NCBI GenBank assembly: GCA_030568195.1
Contig: JAJLTO010000002.1
Location: forward strand, 1,178,001-1,242,000
Direction of reading: 5' to 3'
DNA from: Dipodascopsis uninucleata var. uninucleata
Taxonomy: Eukaryota > Ascomycota > Lipomycetes > Lipomycetales > Lipomycetaceae
DNA: 64,000 nt
A program made the translations under genes and the position numbers. Shown here piece by piece: positions 12,135 to 23,135 of this stretch. The notes under the pieces were generated by a model that saw nothing but the letters and a program-made list of their open reading frames with translations, was not told where the DNA came from and did no database searches. Each line of letters starts with the position of its first letter. Within the stretch, counting starts at the first letter, position 1.

Positions 12135-13935
12135 CTAAATGATGGTCTTGCCCTTCTCATATGCTAAGTCAACATCAGGGGAATACACTTCTTCAATACG
12201 GTCTTGCTGTATTCTTAATTCGGAGCGGGGAACATAAAGATTGTATTCATTGAGAACCATGTCTTTCTGTCTACGCTCACGCATTGTACAATACAAAAAC
12301 ACAAAAACACAAATGCAATCAACACCATCAAATGCAGTAGTGAATTTATATCCATATTTGTAATGTGGCGCCTCCGGAGTAGGGAATATTAGAAGCGGAA
12401 GCCATGTGCTAATAGCACCAGAGATCGTAGTTCCACTGGCAGCTATTAAACCTCTAATCTCAGCATTATCTTGGAACACCTCAGATGCCCAAGATAAAAG
12501 CAAAGAAAAGCAGCAAGGTTCTCCAAAGAAACCACAGAAATTTGCGAAGAATATGACACTGTCAGGTAAGTTCCAGATTGCTAGAAGTAGACTACCTGTA
12601 AAGCGAATTGTCTAAATAGAAGTCACAAAAGCATAATTGTAAGCCATGGTCATATCATAAATCCTCGAATATTTTCTACTTACGATATTGAATAGGAGAA
12701 ATGGCCATCTGATGCGAAAATAGTCGGATAAAATTGAACTGGTTAATCCCATAACAATTCCAGAAGCGTATCCTGCAGTTGGAATTCGATTAACGGTCTC
12801 AATAGAGTATTTTGTTTGCGATTTGAGCCAGAGTGTGAAATAAGACTGTGTTGATGAAATATTAACCATAACATAGGATATCAGAGGAGGCCAAATTCTG
12901 AATGACGCAAATAATATAGCGAATAATCTCTTTGGAGTAAGTTGCTTTGGATCCGCCCTTCCCATGGATCGCATTCTTACATGAGAAATCTCCTTCTCTC
13001 GAGCTGAAAGCCACATCACTCTTGTATTATGTGGGAAATCTGGGATGCTAAAGAAGCCTATTAGTGCAATTGGAAATCCTGTAGCTCCATTGATGATGAA
13101 CATCCACCGCCATCCCGCAATGCCACAAGCACCATTAAGAGTTGCATAAATACTCGCTTCGATATTTCCAGAAACCATGTTGGCTGCATAGCCAGCCAGC
13201 TCAAAGGTGCCTAGTCGCTTAGCAAGCTCACCTGGTCCGTACCAACAACCTAACATGTAAGCAAAACCAGGAAATGAACAACTTTCAAACAATCCTATTA
13301 AAAATCTCAAGCCATATATTGTCCTAGAAGTCTTCGCAGCAGCAAGCGCCATAACAATAGCTGACCAGCATAATTCATTAGCTGGAATCCATATAGACGG
13401 TCTAAATTTTGATATGATCATTTGAGATGGAATCGCCCCGACAAGGTAACCAATCTGAAAGAAGGTAGTGAACAAATTTAGTTGTTGAGAATATAGTTTC
13501 AGCTATACAAAATAACGAAACGTTAATACCTTGGATTAGCTTCTTGAATATTTGTGCAAGTGGAGATGTAACTCACATCATCAGACATTCCACTAACATA
13601 AGCATTACCTATAGTTGCGCATCAGTATTTCTAAACGAGAACTTTCTCAGATCAACAAAACATTTAACAAACGTACTGATGTTAGTCAAACACATAGACT
13701 TCAATCCGTAAGAAAGCAAGGCATAGAAAAGAATTCCAGCATCCAGTTTCAAGAAGTATGCTCTCTCCTTAGGGGGCTTCTTAAAACTGTCCCAGAAGAA
13801 CCCAAATGCTCGAGCAACAACATTTGGCTTGAAGTTTGGATCATCGTCGAACAAAGTCTTGTTCAGCTCTGCAAATCCAATTTCAGCAGCAGTCTCTACG
13901 ATAGTTTTGCTATTTTCTTCTGGCATAGAATCCAT
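12135..13935 (-). CDS. DAL5-family major facilitator transporter
   Basis: Plasma-membrane permease of the anion:cation symporter branch of the major facilitator superfamily (relatives Dal5, Fen2, Vht1, Seo1, Tna1, which carry allantoate, vitamins or sulfur compounds). Exons are 13677-13935, 13577-13608, 12684-13502 and 12135-12611; together 528 residues, the usual length, with about 12 hydrophobic segments. Family signatures seen are LSYGLKSM..TNISNAYVSGM, FQIGYLVGAIPSQMI, WRWMFIINGATGFPIA and the C-terminal RGLIAASGTT..WLPLLIFPTPEAP. The second exon is only 32 nt. TNIS replaces the more usual Asp-containing DxTNIxNAYV. Substrate cannot be read from the sequence. Confidence 0.88.
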
Positions 13936-15281
13936 TTATGTCCTAATTCACTATACTATTACTATTACCAAGATAGCAGTATATAAAATACGAGCTCTGT
14001 TGGCGAAGAAGCATCTATTTAATATATTTCTATGTTGTCTTTGCTGACACTAAATCCAAGTTGACAGCGAGATATTAGCTTTCCCAAAGTCCATCATTGA
14101 TAACGATTCAGAATCCATAATTGGCTAACAAGAGATAAAAGTTGATATCTTCATAACAAGGACGTCAAGCAAACCTCAGGTATCTGGCTAAATAAATGTA
14201 TACAGCGGAATAAATATTGATGCCTTCGGCAAAGTGAAGCTTGTAAGTTCCACTAGTAGCGCCATGACCAATCTTTACTGAGCCTAAATTACAATTTCCT
14301 ACTCCAGTTTCTGGAGTATATATTGCTAAAAGTGCATTTCCAATTCACACTAATCAATTGATCAAGATATCGATAATGGAAATGAGGTCATTATTAAAGA
14401 GCCTTACCTTGTTAGTTCATAATACTTTCCATATCCGCGATCTTATTACGTGCATCGCGTACTCAGCTTCTAGTAGAACAGATAAAAAGGTCTTCAGTTC
14501 CATTACGCAATCACAATAGAATCCTTCTCAAAAAATATAAATAACGTAAATATTTTAGTACTGTATAGCGTGAACTCAAATGCAGAGCGATCATACTGAG
14601 ACCTTTTGATAAGAGAGCCGTGAAGCCCATCTATATCGTTTAGTTCAACTAAAGTAAGGCATATCGCTTCTTGAAGGAAAAATTGTGGATATCTTGTTAA
14701 AACGAAAATATCACTCTCTGTTAAATTCCTTCTTGAGATATTGCCAGATATATGAAATCTTTCTCCATATTTAGAGAATGCAAAGATCTACTCTGAATTT
14801 TCAATATGATTAAGCTTCTTAGGTCCGAATACTTCTGATATGTGGCGTATCATTTTCACCTCTAGCCCTTATAGGGAAGTACAGAAAATATCCTGTACAC
14901 TATAGATAATAGTATAGATTCTAGTATCAGCCATAAGCATTAGTCAACAATGATACTGCACATGGACCATTATCATAATTGCTGAACTGCGTATAGCGTG
15001 AAGAAGCTTGATTAAAATTTTTGGTTTGATATCTAAGCTACACCAATTGTAGAATCGCATACAGTCTTCCAAACAAAGAAAATCCAACCATAAAACTAGT
15101 AAGCTTCCTGCAACTGTAGGATTTAACGCGTACACGTACGTATAGAGTGTTCAACGGTTTACCATCGGGTATATGAGTCAGCGTCCAAAAAATAGTCGGC
15201 AGATTAGCTATCGAATGGCTGTGGAAACTATATTTTTATATCCACAGCACCAGTTACATCAGTAAAAGATCCAGTATATAG

Positions 15282-15312
15282 ACTGTAGAGCGCATTTCGA
15301 GCGCTCTACAGT
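15282..15312. repeat. Perfect 12-bp inverted repeat, 7-nt loop
   Basis: Arms 15282-15293 (ACTGTAGAGCGC) and 15301-15312 are exact reverse complements around a 7-nt loop. The GC-containing stem sits in an otherwise AT-rich spacer. It could form a cruciform or an RNA hairpin; no function is known. Confidence 0.8.
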
Positions 15313-16069
15313 TTCTTGAATATAAATACAGTCATACTATTCTTGCTATCGGATACCCTCTTAATATAGACACGGTTTAACTTGAGAAATGTTAGTATAA
15401 CACTTCCTATGTCGCCGTTCACTCAACATAGCTTGCCGTCGTCTATCCTTTGGGGCTCTCAAGACTATTTTTAGTATCAGAAATACAAACTGTATGACTG
15501 CTGATGCTCATTGTTCAACAGCGTTATGGAATCGACTCGAACGTGTCATTCTCATCTATCAACAGATTAATTCAACATTACTCTCATTTCTCTACAGGGA
15601 GAGAGCACTACGAGACAATAGTTCGTGACTCTTCCATTATCATGTCCACTTATTCCTAGATTGAAGCAGTAAATATTTGGTGGCCTGTAAATTCTTCCTG
15701 TGTGACCTATAAGCATAGCTATACTAGAACTTTTGTTTGGAATTCAGTTTCCTAGCCAACAAGCTCAACTCTCATTGGCTGATTATCAGATGAATTCCTA
15801 ATAGGTTTATCCGGGTAAGGTTAATTAATTGTATTTTCATTCATCGAGCCTTAAAAGGAGAACGTTTTTGTGTTTAAGCCTTATATGTAGTTACCAACGC
15901 CTTTGATTTGCACAGCGCCTCACCGCGCAGCAAAATTCTCTAAAATTTCATCAGCAAATATATATCTGGTCTTTAATAAAAAAAAAAAAGTTAAGTAGAC
16001 AATTTGCAAACATTTGTGTACTCGTTATACAGCGCACAATAACATCTATACGATATAAGGGAAATCATA

Positions 16070-16080
16070 TTTAGGGTTTA
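16070..16080. promoter_or_regulatory. Telomere-like TTAGGG motif upstream of 16296 gene
   Basis: TTTAGGGTTTA, about 215 bp before the ATG at 16296. It resembles the core bound by Tbf1/Teb-type factors (AACCCTAA on the other strand). A single copy only, so suggestive. Confidence 0.3.
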
Positions 16081-16295
16081 TTCATTTCTAGTTCGAACTC
16101 CATATAATTGAGTGAAAAAAGAGTGTTCAATATAGCTGCGAAGCTGGAATATCATGAAAAAATTAATAAGTACCTCAAGCAAGAACTTATAATGCGGATT
16201 CTTCACTCTTGCAGTTTTAAATTTTGACGGTTTTCATTGTAATCTCACTCAAAGGCTGAAAATAAGACATCTACTTTTAATAGTATTGACTCAAA

Positions 16296-17585
16296 ATGAT
16301 GTCTGCGAGAGAAGAACGCAAAATGAAGGATACTCTAGCTCGCATAGAGAGGCTGGAACAAGAAGAGAAGGGTCACGTCCAGTCTAGTCCAAGCACAAAT
16401 AGTGTACGAAAGCGAAAGCGATCATCAGCGCAGTCTTCAAGTCCGTTGAGATCGCAGGGCTCGTCTCCTAACCGAAATGAAGTCTATTCAAGCGAAAGAG
16501 GTAAGCGGGCGCTTAGTGCAGATTCACGGTCGAGAAGAGGATCTCTAGATAGCGACTATGGTGAATGGCTTCCTCCAAAATTGTTGATTGTTCGAAGATT
16601 CTATGAGGAGAATAAGAGTTCACTTCCCACTATCATTAAGACGATCTTTCAAAATGGCCAAACTGGTAGTCAGGCGGCAGAAATAGGAAGCGAATCCATT
16701 CTCGTAAGTCAACCTCCGTCGAGTAACTTACAATCAGAAGATAATGGCGATGTTTCATCAAAGACTGTCTCTTCTATCACACCATCGTCACCGGTTGTTT
16801 CTCCTCAGTTAAATACCAATACAATTAGCAAGAATTCACAATTTAAGAAATCCTCATCACCGAAGTCTTTTCTAGAATCTCCAAATGATATACTAGAGAA
16901 CGCTCCTCTATTGTCGAAACCAAAGAGTGGACCCGAGCTTTCCGACCTCTTTTCTGACAGCATCGATGATGATTTGAAAATAGACAAAGCTGGAAAACTT
17001 AGTGTCAAAGAGGAGGCCAAGGTAATAAAAAAGGAGGCAGACAGCGTTAAGTCTGTATTATATTATACGAATTCAACGAGTTCAATGCAATCATCACCAC
17101 CTTTATCCGCAGGACACTCGACTGCATCTGCATCTGTACCTTCCATTGCGACTATGACTACAATTGCAACAAATACATCTTCAAACACTGCTCGATCATT
17201 CTCTCAGCAACAAGTCAGTCAGACCGCTGTTTGCGGACCCACACTGGTCACCTTTATGCCTGGCAGCCATGATCATGATGGAATTCAAAATTCTGCAAAG
17301 TTAACAGAACTTTCAGTACCACCAGTTATTACGAGACCTGCTCAGAACATAGGCCCAATCTCTAGTACTTTTACACCACATGCCGAACTACAACAATCTG
17401 CGACTGGGAATAGCAGTACTAACGGAACAAATAATCCTACCCAATCTCCTATTGCTCTTCAATCGGCTACTGCTGCAATCTCTGGAGTTGTCAACACACC
17501 ACCGCCACGCCCTGTTAAAAAACTATCGTTCGCTGACTATCGCAAAAAGCAGAATCCTGGTCCTACGAAAGAGAAGGAGAAATGA
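16296..17585 (+). CDS. Disordered protein resembling the tail of Set3/MLL5 proteins
   Basis: A 429-residue single-exon protein, Ser-rich and mostly disordered, with a basic patch (RKRKRSS, residues 39-45). Two short blocks look conserved. The N-terminus AREERKM...L.RIERLE resembles the SREERKM motif that follows the SET domain in Set3/MLL5/SETD5 proteins. The C-terminus PVKKLSFADYRKK resembles a basic tail motif in fungal Set3 proteins. No PHD finger or SET domain is encoded in it, and an in-frame TGA lies just before the ATG. It may be a stand-alone tail, or an unrelated nuclear protein. The homology is from memory and needs a profile search. Confidence 0.7.
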   Translation: MMSAREERKMKDTLARIERLEQEEKGHVQSSPSTNSVRKRKRSSAQSSSPLRSQGSSPNRNEVYSSERGKRALSADSRSRRGSLDSDYGEWLPPKLLIVRRFYEENKSSLPTIIKTIFQNGQTGSQAAEIGSESILVSQPPSSNLQSEDNGDVSSKTVSSITPSSPVVSPQLNTNTISKNSQFKKSSSPKSFLESPNDILENAPLLSKPKSGPELSDLFSDSIDDDLKIDKAGKLSVKEEAKVIKKEADSVKSVLYYTNSTSSMQSSPPLSAGHSTASASVPSIATMTTIATNTSSNTARSFSQQQVSQTAVCGPTLVTFMPGSHDHDGIQNSAKLTELSVPPVITRPAQNIGPISSTFTPHAELQQSATGNSSTNGTNNPTQSPIALQSATAAISGVVNTPPPRPVKKLSFADYRKKQNPGPTKEKEK

Positions 17586-18172
17586 ACTATCGTTTTCGCT
17601 ATAATTTAGAGCATAATGAGTTTTGTATATACTTCTCTCAGAGTTTCTCTCTCTTTCGTTTGATATTAATATCCTCTCTTGTTGTTACTATCGTTTGCTT
17701 TGAAATCAGATGTAACTTGTAGACTACTGTGTGGGTAAATGGTGTTCGGTTTATGTATATGTTCAGTTTATATTTTTTGGACAGAATCCTCTAACTTTTT
17801 TCGCTCTGTTCTTACTAATTCAATCATTCCATAGAAACCATAACATGGTAGAACGGATTTGATATGGATTATTTTGTTGTATTAGTTGTAATTTAGTCTG
17901 TAAATATATCCTTCAAACAACTAGAACAGGTTTAAGATATGGGATCAAAGTGTCATCACAGATTGTATTCAAAATCCTTAGAATCTGTCTACTTACAGTA
18001 AGATATATCTTACTATACTTTTTCCACTCAAAAGGAAAATACAAAATTGTTTCTATTTTTAGAGCATTTAAATCGATGTTTTTCTCATAACTTTTGTATG
18101 TACCTTTAAAAAATATCAAAACATGCCAGTCAAAGTATGATCTAAGAATTTCACTTCAAAACATAGTCTACT
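17586..18172. other. Convergent 3' region before SSF1
   Basis: 587 bp, T-rich, between two convergent stops. A 68-codon minus ORF (17913-18119) lacks any recognisable feature and is ignored. Nothing else is seen. Confidence 0.5.
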
Positions 18173-19654
18173 TTACGCTTTTAACTTTTTGCTGCTGGTT
18201 GCCTCTTTCTGCTTTTTTTGTTTCTTCCGTGGAAGAGATGACAGTAATTTGTTTTCTTTTCGAATTTCGTCTTTCGACTTGAAAGCATGATACAGAACAT
18301 CACCTTCACATACACCTTCTTGGATCTTGATTAGTTGCAATTTGAGTCTCGGACCAATCTCGATCAACTTAACGGCCTTCTGTCTACTATCAGTTGCAGA
18401 CTTTGATTTGAAAGAGCTGCTGTCAAGAATTGAACTATCAAACATATCATCGTCGTCAGCCTCAGATTCACTTGTTACTGCACTCATTTCAGCATCATCG
18501 TTCAGCACATAATCAGCTATATCTCTGCTGTTGCCTAATCTAGGTAATCGTTTAGATCTCTTTTTGGACAGTAGAATCTTTTGTAGCTTTGCCCGTGCAG
18601 CAGCAGATCCTCCGGCAGGCAGAAATCTATCGTCATCCGCAGCATTTATTCCTTCGTCATCGTCACCACTCGAATCATTTTCCACAGAGAATTTGCCATT
18701 GCTCAATACGTCATCTTCATCATCACCGCTAGCAATATCTCTGTCGTCTATTTCATCTTCGTTGCTAAACATGCTAATCTCTTCTTCAATCTTGACTTTA
18801 TTCTCCTCCTCGTCCTCTTCTTTGATAATAAGTTTAGACTGTGATTTACCAGTGAGTGTCTTAGTCGAAATAAGATAATGTCTCACGTAAACATGACCAG
18901 TCTCTTGATCCATATTGATCAACATCACTCGCTTAATTTTTTTCAGAGCAGAAGCAGTTGCTGTGATGGCAGGAAACATGTTCTGGAACATGGAAGTCAA
19001 TACTTTATAATGTGCTTTATCAAGCGCAGTCTCAGACGACGCAGGAACCTGAAATCCATTTAAAACAAGCAGAGGAGGATTTAAAAACTCTGAGGATGGA
19101 GTTCGCGGATGCCTCTGGAATCTTCGGAGATCCTTACACAGACTGTAGCTTATCAATCTAAAATGGATCGTAGGGCCGCGCGGAGTATGAGCAATACGAA
19201 GAGACGTATCATTTGATTGAGTCTTTGAGAATATGAGAAGATGGCTGACACCTAAAGGGCCTGTCATAGTGAGATAGTCTTTGATCTTATTGGACTTGCG
19301 CTCCTGTATATTTAAAAATGACGTTAGAATGTACCAAAAACACATTGCTATCCGCATATTTATTTACTTACTTTCAGCTTGATTGCTGTATGTGGCTGCA
19401 TTATAGATCTAACATCCATAACCAGCTGGGAGAGACTTAATCCGACTTTCGATCCACCAGCTCTAATAACCATAGACTGTGGAGTTTTGGCTTCCAATGG
19501 ATTTGGTGCCTTAACATGAGTTCTCTTCTTCTGCTATAATCAATAAAAAACAATGTTAGTTAAGATTCAGTTGCCATTGTATAGAATATTCCTCATATAA
19601 TCACTCCAGATTGAATACAGCATATATATTCGAACATACCCTTCGTTTAACCAT
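18173..19654 (-). CDS. SSF1: Brix-domain ribosome assembly factor Ssf1 (PPAN)
   Basis: Nucleolar protein needed for 60S maturation (27S pre-rRNA processing); related to metazoan Peter Pan. Exons are 19640-19654 (5 codons, MVKRR), 19372-19533 and 18173-19303, giving 435 residues. Family blocks are KTPQSMVIRAGGSKVGLSLSQL, IMQPHTAIKLK joined to ERKSNKIKDYL, GPLGVSHLL, PRGPTIHFR, FLNPPLLVLNGF and MFQNMFPAI, which define the Brix domain. A long acidic region (about residues 225-320) and a basic C-terminus (LPRKKQKKQKEA) follow. It shares a 288-bp divergent promoter with RRP3. Confidence 0.95.
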
Positions 19655-19942
19655 CTCTTGCGTGTCAAAACAAAAATAATATGTCTCCGTTTGCTTCAAG
19701 AAATGTGGAAGAAAAAAAATTTCGTCTATAATCTTTTCTATACTCTTAGTGCGGCTTATAACTTGGGAGAGAATTTTTAAACCAAAATTTTTCTCTACTA
19801 ACGTCGTTGATTATTTACTACTCGCCACGAGAAATATCTCTCGAGCACTTCTTTCTGACAATACACGAGTTGCTTGAGGCAGTCTAATGTCCGAGAATTA
19901 CTTGCGTACAATATAGTATTCTTTCGTATAGAGAAAGTAAAA
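19655..19942. promoter_or_regulatory. Shared SSF1/RRP3 promoter with RRPE-like elements
   Basis: Two A/T blocks match the ribosomal RNA processing element (core GAAAAATTTT). One, at 19711-19723, reads GAAAAAAAATTTC on the plus strand. The other, at 19784-19793, reads GAAAAATTTT on the minus strand. RRPE drives ribosome-biogenesis genes through Stb3 in budding yeast. No PAC box was found. Confidence 0.5.
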
Positions 19943-21618
19943 ATGGGCAAGCAAGAACAGATTAAGACGGAGAAATTAGTGGTTAAGGAAGATGAGGAAA
20001 ATGGAATCAATATGGAGGAAGAACAGAAAGAAATAGAGAGCTTTGCAGAGTTGGTAAGTAAAGCAATACCAAACAAGCAAACAGTATTTATTTGTTGAAT
20101 AGCGACTAAGCGATTTATAATTTGTATAGGGGATAATGCCTGCTCTATGTGAGGCGTGCGAAAACATGAAATTTAAACGGCCTACACCAATCCAACAACA
20201 GGCTATTCCAGTTGCTCTTTCAGGTACGCATACTTAAATATCAATTGTAGAGATGCTACAGATACTCTCGGGTCACTGGATGGACGTAGGAATACAGCGA
20301 GGTCTGTCTCAGAAGACTGTTAAATACAAGTATACTGATTCATTTTGATCAACAGGCAAGGACGTAATTGGATTGGCACAGACGGGTAGCGGCAAAACAG
20401 CTGCGTTTGCTCTGCCTATTTTGCAAGGTAAGTAGAGAATGACAATGCTCATTCTGATTTTGAAAATATATAATAGTTGGATGTGACGGATTGAAACTAA
20501 TGTTTCTCATAGCATTGTGGGAGAAACCATCGCCTTTGTTCGCGTGTGTACTTGCTCCTACACGTGAGCTTGCGTTTCAGATCTCAGAGCAGTTCGAATC
20601 TTTAGGATCGACAATTGGACTTCGATGTGCTGTTATTGTAGGTGGTATGGACATGATGTCTCAGTCACTTGCCCTGGGAAAGAAGCCTCATGTTATCGTT
20701 GCCACACCGGGACGCTTAATGGATCATCTTGAACATACAAAAGGATTTAGTCTTAGGGGCCTCAAGTATCTAGTTATGGACGAAGCAGATCGATTGCTCG
20801 ATATGGATTTTGGTCCTATCATTGATAAGCTGCTGCTTTTGATACCTCAAGACAGGAACACTTTCTTGTTCTCAGCTACTATGACTTCGAAGGTTGAAAA
20901 GCTTCAGAGAGCTTCGTTGAGTAGTCCTGTTAGAGTCGCAGTTTCGACGAAATACGAAACCGTCAAGACTCTACTCCAATCATATTTGTTTTTCCCGTTC
21001 AAGCATAAAGACACTTACCTGGTTTATCTTGTTAATGAGATGGCAGGTCAGACTATGATAATTTTTGCCCGAACTTGTAACGATACTGAACGACTGGCAA
21101 TCTTGCTTCGCCATCTTGGCTTTTCGGCTGTTCCTCTTCATGGCCAAATGTCACAGTCTTCACGTTTAGGAGCACTTAACAAATTCAAGACAGGCTCTAG
21201 ATCCATTTTAGTGGCAACAGATGTTGCTGCTCGTGGTCTGGATATTCCTACAGTTGATTGTGTACTAAATTATGACATCCCAACCGATTCGAAAGCTTAC
21301 ATTCACAGAGTCGGCAGAACAGCTCGGGCTGGAAGAGCAGGAAAGAGTTTATCGCTAGTCACACAATATGACTTGGAACTTTATTTGAGAATTGAAGGCG
21401 TTCTTGGCAAGAAGCTCGATGAATATCAAGTTGATAAGGAAGCTGTAATGATGCTAAGTGAACGTGTTGGCGAAGCGCAACGAGAAGCCATAAACGAGAT
21501 GAAGGAATTACATGCAAAGCGAAAGGGCAGGAAGACTGATGGAATCAGCCATGGAAAGAGTCGTGGAGTCAGTGGTAAGAGGAAAAGGTCAGATGACATG
21601 GATCGTGAAGAAATGTAA
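19943..21618 (+). CDS. RRP3: DEAD-box rRNA helicase Rrp3 (DDX47)
   Basis: ATP-dependent RNA helicase for early 18S pre-rRNA cleavage in the nucleolus. Exons are 19943-20053, 20130-20223, 20356-20427 and 20513-21618; 460 residues, as expected. All motifs are present: Q motif ([13 protein letters not shown]), motif I AQTGSGKT, Ia [15 protein letters not shown] (in [13 protein letters not shown]), [20 protein letters not shown] and [13 protein letters not shown]. An acidic N-terminal exon and a basic C-terminal tail ([18 protein letters not shown]) flank the core. The ATG at 19943 has an AAA context and begins the acidic leader; a Met codon further upstream in the same frame was not chosen. Confidence 0.95.
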
Positions 21619-22462
21619 GATGTAAAACGATGAGAATTATAAGAGTACTTTCAGGGAACAGCTTCTACAGTTGAAATTTTTGGTTTTACCAATTATTGGT
21701 ATGTTCTCTGAGGCAAAAGTTCGATCTATTGCTAGATAGTCTTAGCATAGGGAATATTTGTATAGCATTGTATTGAAAGCTGGAATAATGAAATAGAACG
21801 TACATAATAATATATATACTAGAGTAGTTCCGCACAGATTTACTGTACAGTTTAAGTACTGGAGTGGCGATATGTGTTAAAATAAAAACTACTTTTTTGA
21901 ACCTTTACAAATCAAACAAGCTCGACCATTTGCCTATCTGAATATAAAAGATATAGATAAAATAAATAGAACAGTAAATTATAAAGTGGAACTGATAACA
22001 CAAATAAATACTCTATTTCTTCCTCGTCTAGGACTCTTGAACTTTATAATACTCAAAAGTATAGTATACTAATAGTACCTATAGCATAATTTGAAAGAAA
22101 TTTGTAATTTATAGTAATAAATTTATAAGAGTAATTGCTGTTGATAATAAGGAAAAGATTATAAAAGTTTTAGAAGTGAATGACAAACATACCATAAATA
22201 TGATGGTAAGACAAAATTAATGAGTCGAGAGAGATAATATAGAGTCGATAAGAACCAACAAACAATAACAGTAAACGAAAAACTGAAAAAGACGGATTGA
22301 CTTCTGGCAAATGCAATCAGAGAAAACAAACACAATTTATAGAATTAAAAAAACCCATCATGTTGAAAATAGTTGTAAAAACAAAGTATGACAATGCAAC
22401 TGTAAGTGCTGCTAATACACCACAAACGCGCGCCACACACGCACTCACACAAGCACGCACCT

Positions 22463-22493
<31 letters not shown>

Positions 22494-23135
22494 CTTACAT
22501 ATATATCTTCAGAAAAGTGAGAATTATAAATCGAGATATGAGAAAGTATAGTAGATTACTTTTTCTCGAGCCATCTCGTTTCTTATTAAATAGAAAAGTA
22601 TATCCTTCTATTTTATCTCTCTTTCCGTTCTGGAAAAGATATAACTTCTTCCCTCTTCCTTTCATGAACAAACAACGTCTGAGAGCTATCTTTTTTCCTC
22701 TGTTCTACCAGGTGTCTAGATCAGTTAGAAGCAAGCGAACGCACAAAATGAGATCAAAAACAAGCAATAGACACCCAATTCTTAACCTTAGAGGAATCGA
22801 AGATTAGAGAAACTCATCAAATACAATAATCACTCACGCGCATCAAATAATAAGAATGCAAAACTTATGTTAAGAAGCAGCCATAATAGTGTTCCAAATC
22901 ATAACTAAATCCCATGAGGGGCGTGATGAATAACTCGATTGCTGTTCTTTTTATTTGTATCTCACTTAATCTCCTCTCAAAGCTTGATAAACTATATAGA
23001 ACCGTAAATTTAGGAAGAAATAATAAATAATGGCAAAAATCTAAAACCAGACGGTTTCAAGCCACTAACGGAGAAGACTTAAAAGAAAATTGGGAAAACG
23101 AAAGGAAACTGAATGTCAACAAGAAGCTACCTTAT
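21619..23135. other. Convergent AT-rich region with CA/TA microsatellite
   Basis: 1.5 kb between the RRP3 and HRR25 stops. It is purine-rich on the plus strand. A compound CA then TA repeat lies at about 22430-22500. The overlapping ORFs there (22297-22551 and 22406-22807) are repeat-driven and were rejected. Confidence 0.6.
22430..22500. repeat. Compound (CA)n/(TA)n microsatellite
   Basis: An imperfect CA/CG-rich stretch passes into (CA)6 and then (TA)8-9. Simple repeat with no coding value. Confidence 0.85.

Larger units (their letters stand above)
13936..16295. other. 2.4-kb spacer with weak open frames and a perfect hairpin
   Basis: Lies between the transporter start (-) and the Set3-tail-like gene (+). 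It contains several ATG-less open stretches on the minus strand (14503-14787 and 14168-14344), a 63-codon ORF at 14944-15135 (-), a 12-bp perfect inverted repeat at 15282-15312 and a TTTAGGGTTTA motif at 16070-16080. No PHD or SET coding sequence was found on the plus strand here. A decayed gene is possible but not shown. Confidence 0.4.

Noticed and set aside
15030-15060. DIKPKILI in the 14944-15135 minus ORF, resembling a kinase catalytic loop
   Set aside because: The His-Arg before it is absent, and the glycine-loop-like segment lies downstream, the wrong order for a kinase.
22297-22807. Two overlapping plus-strand ORFs of 84 and 133 codons
   Set aside because: They run through a CA/TA microsatellite and show no conserved sequence; repeat-driven.
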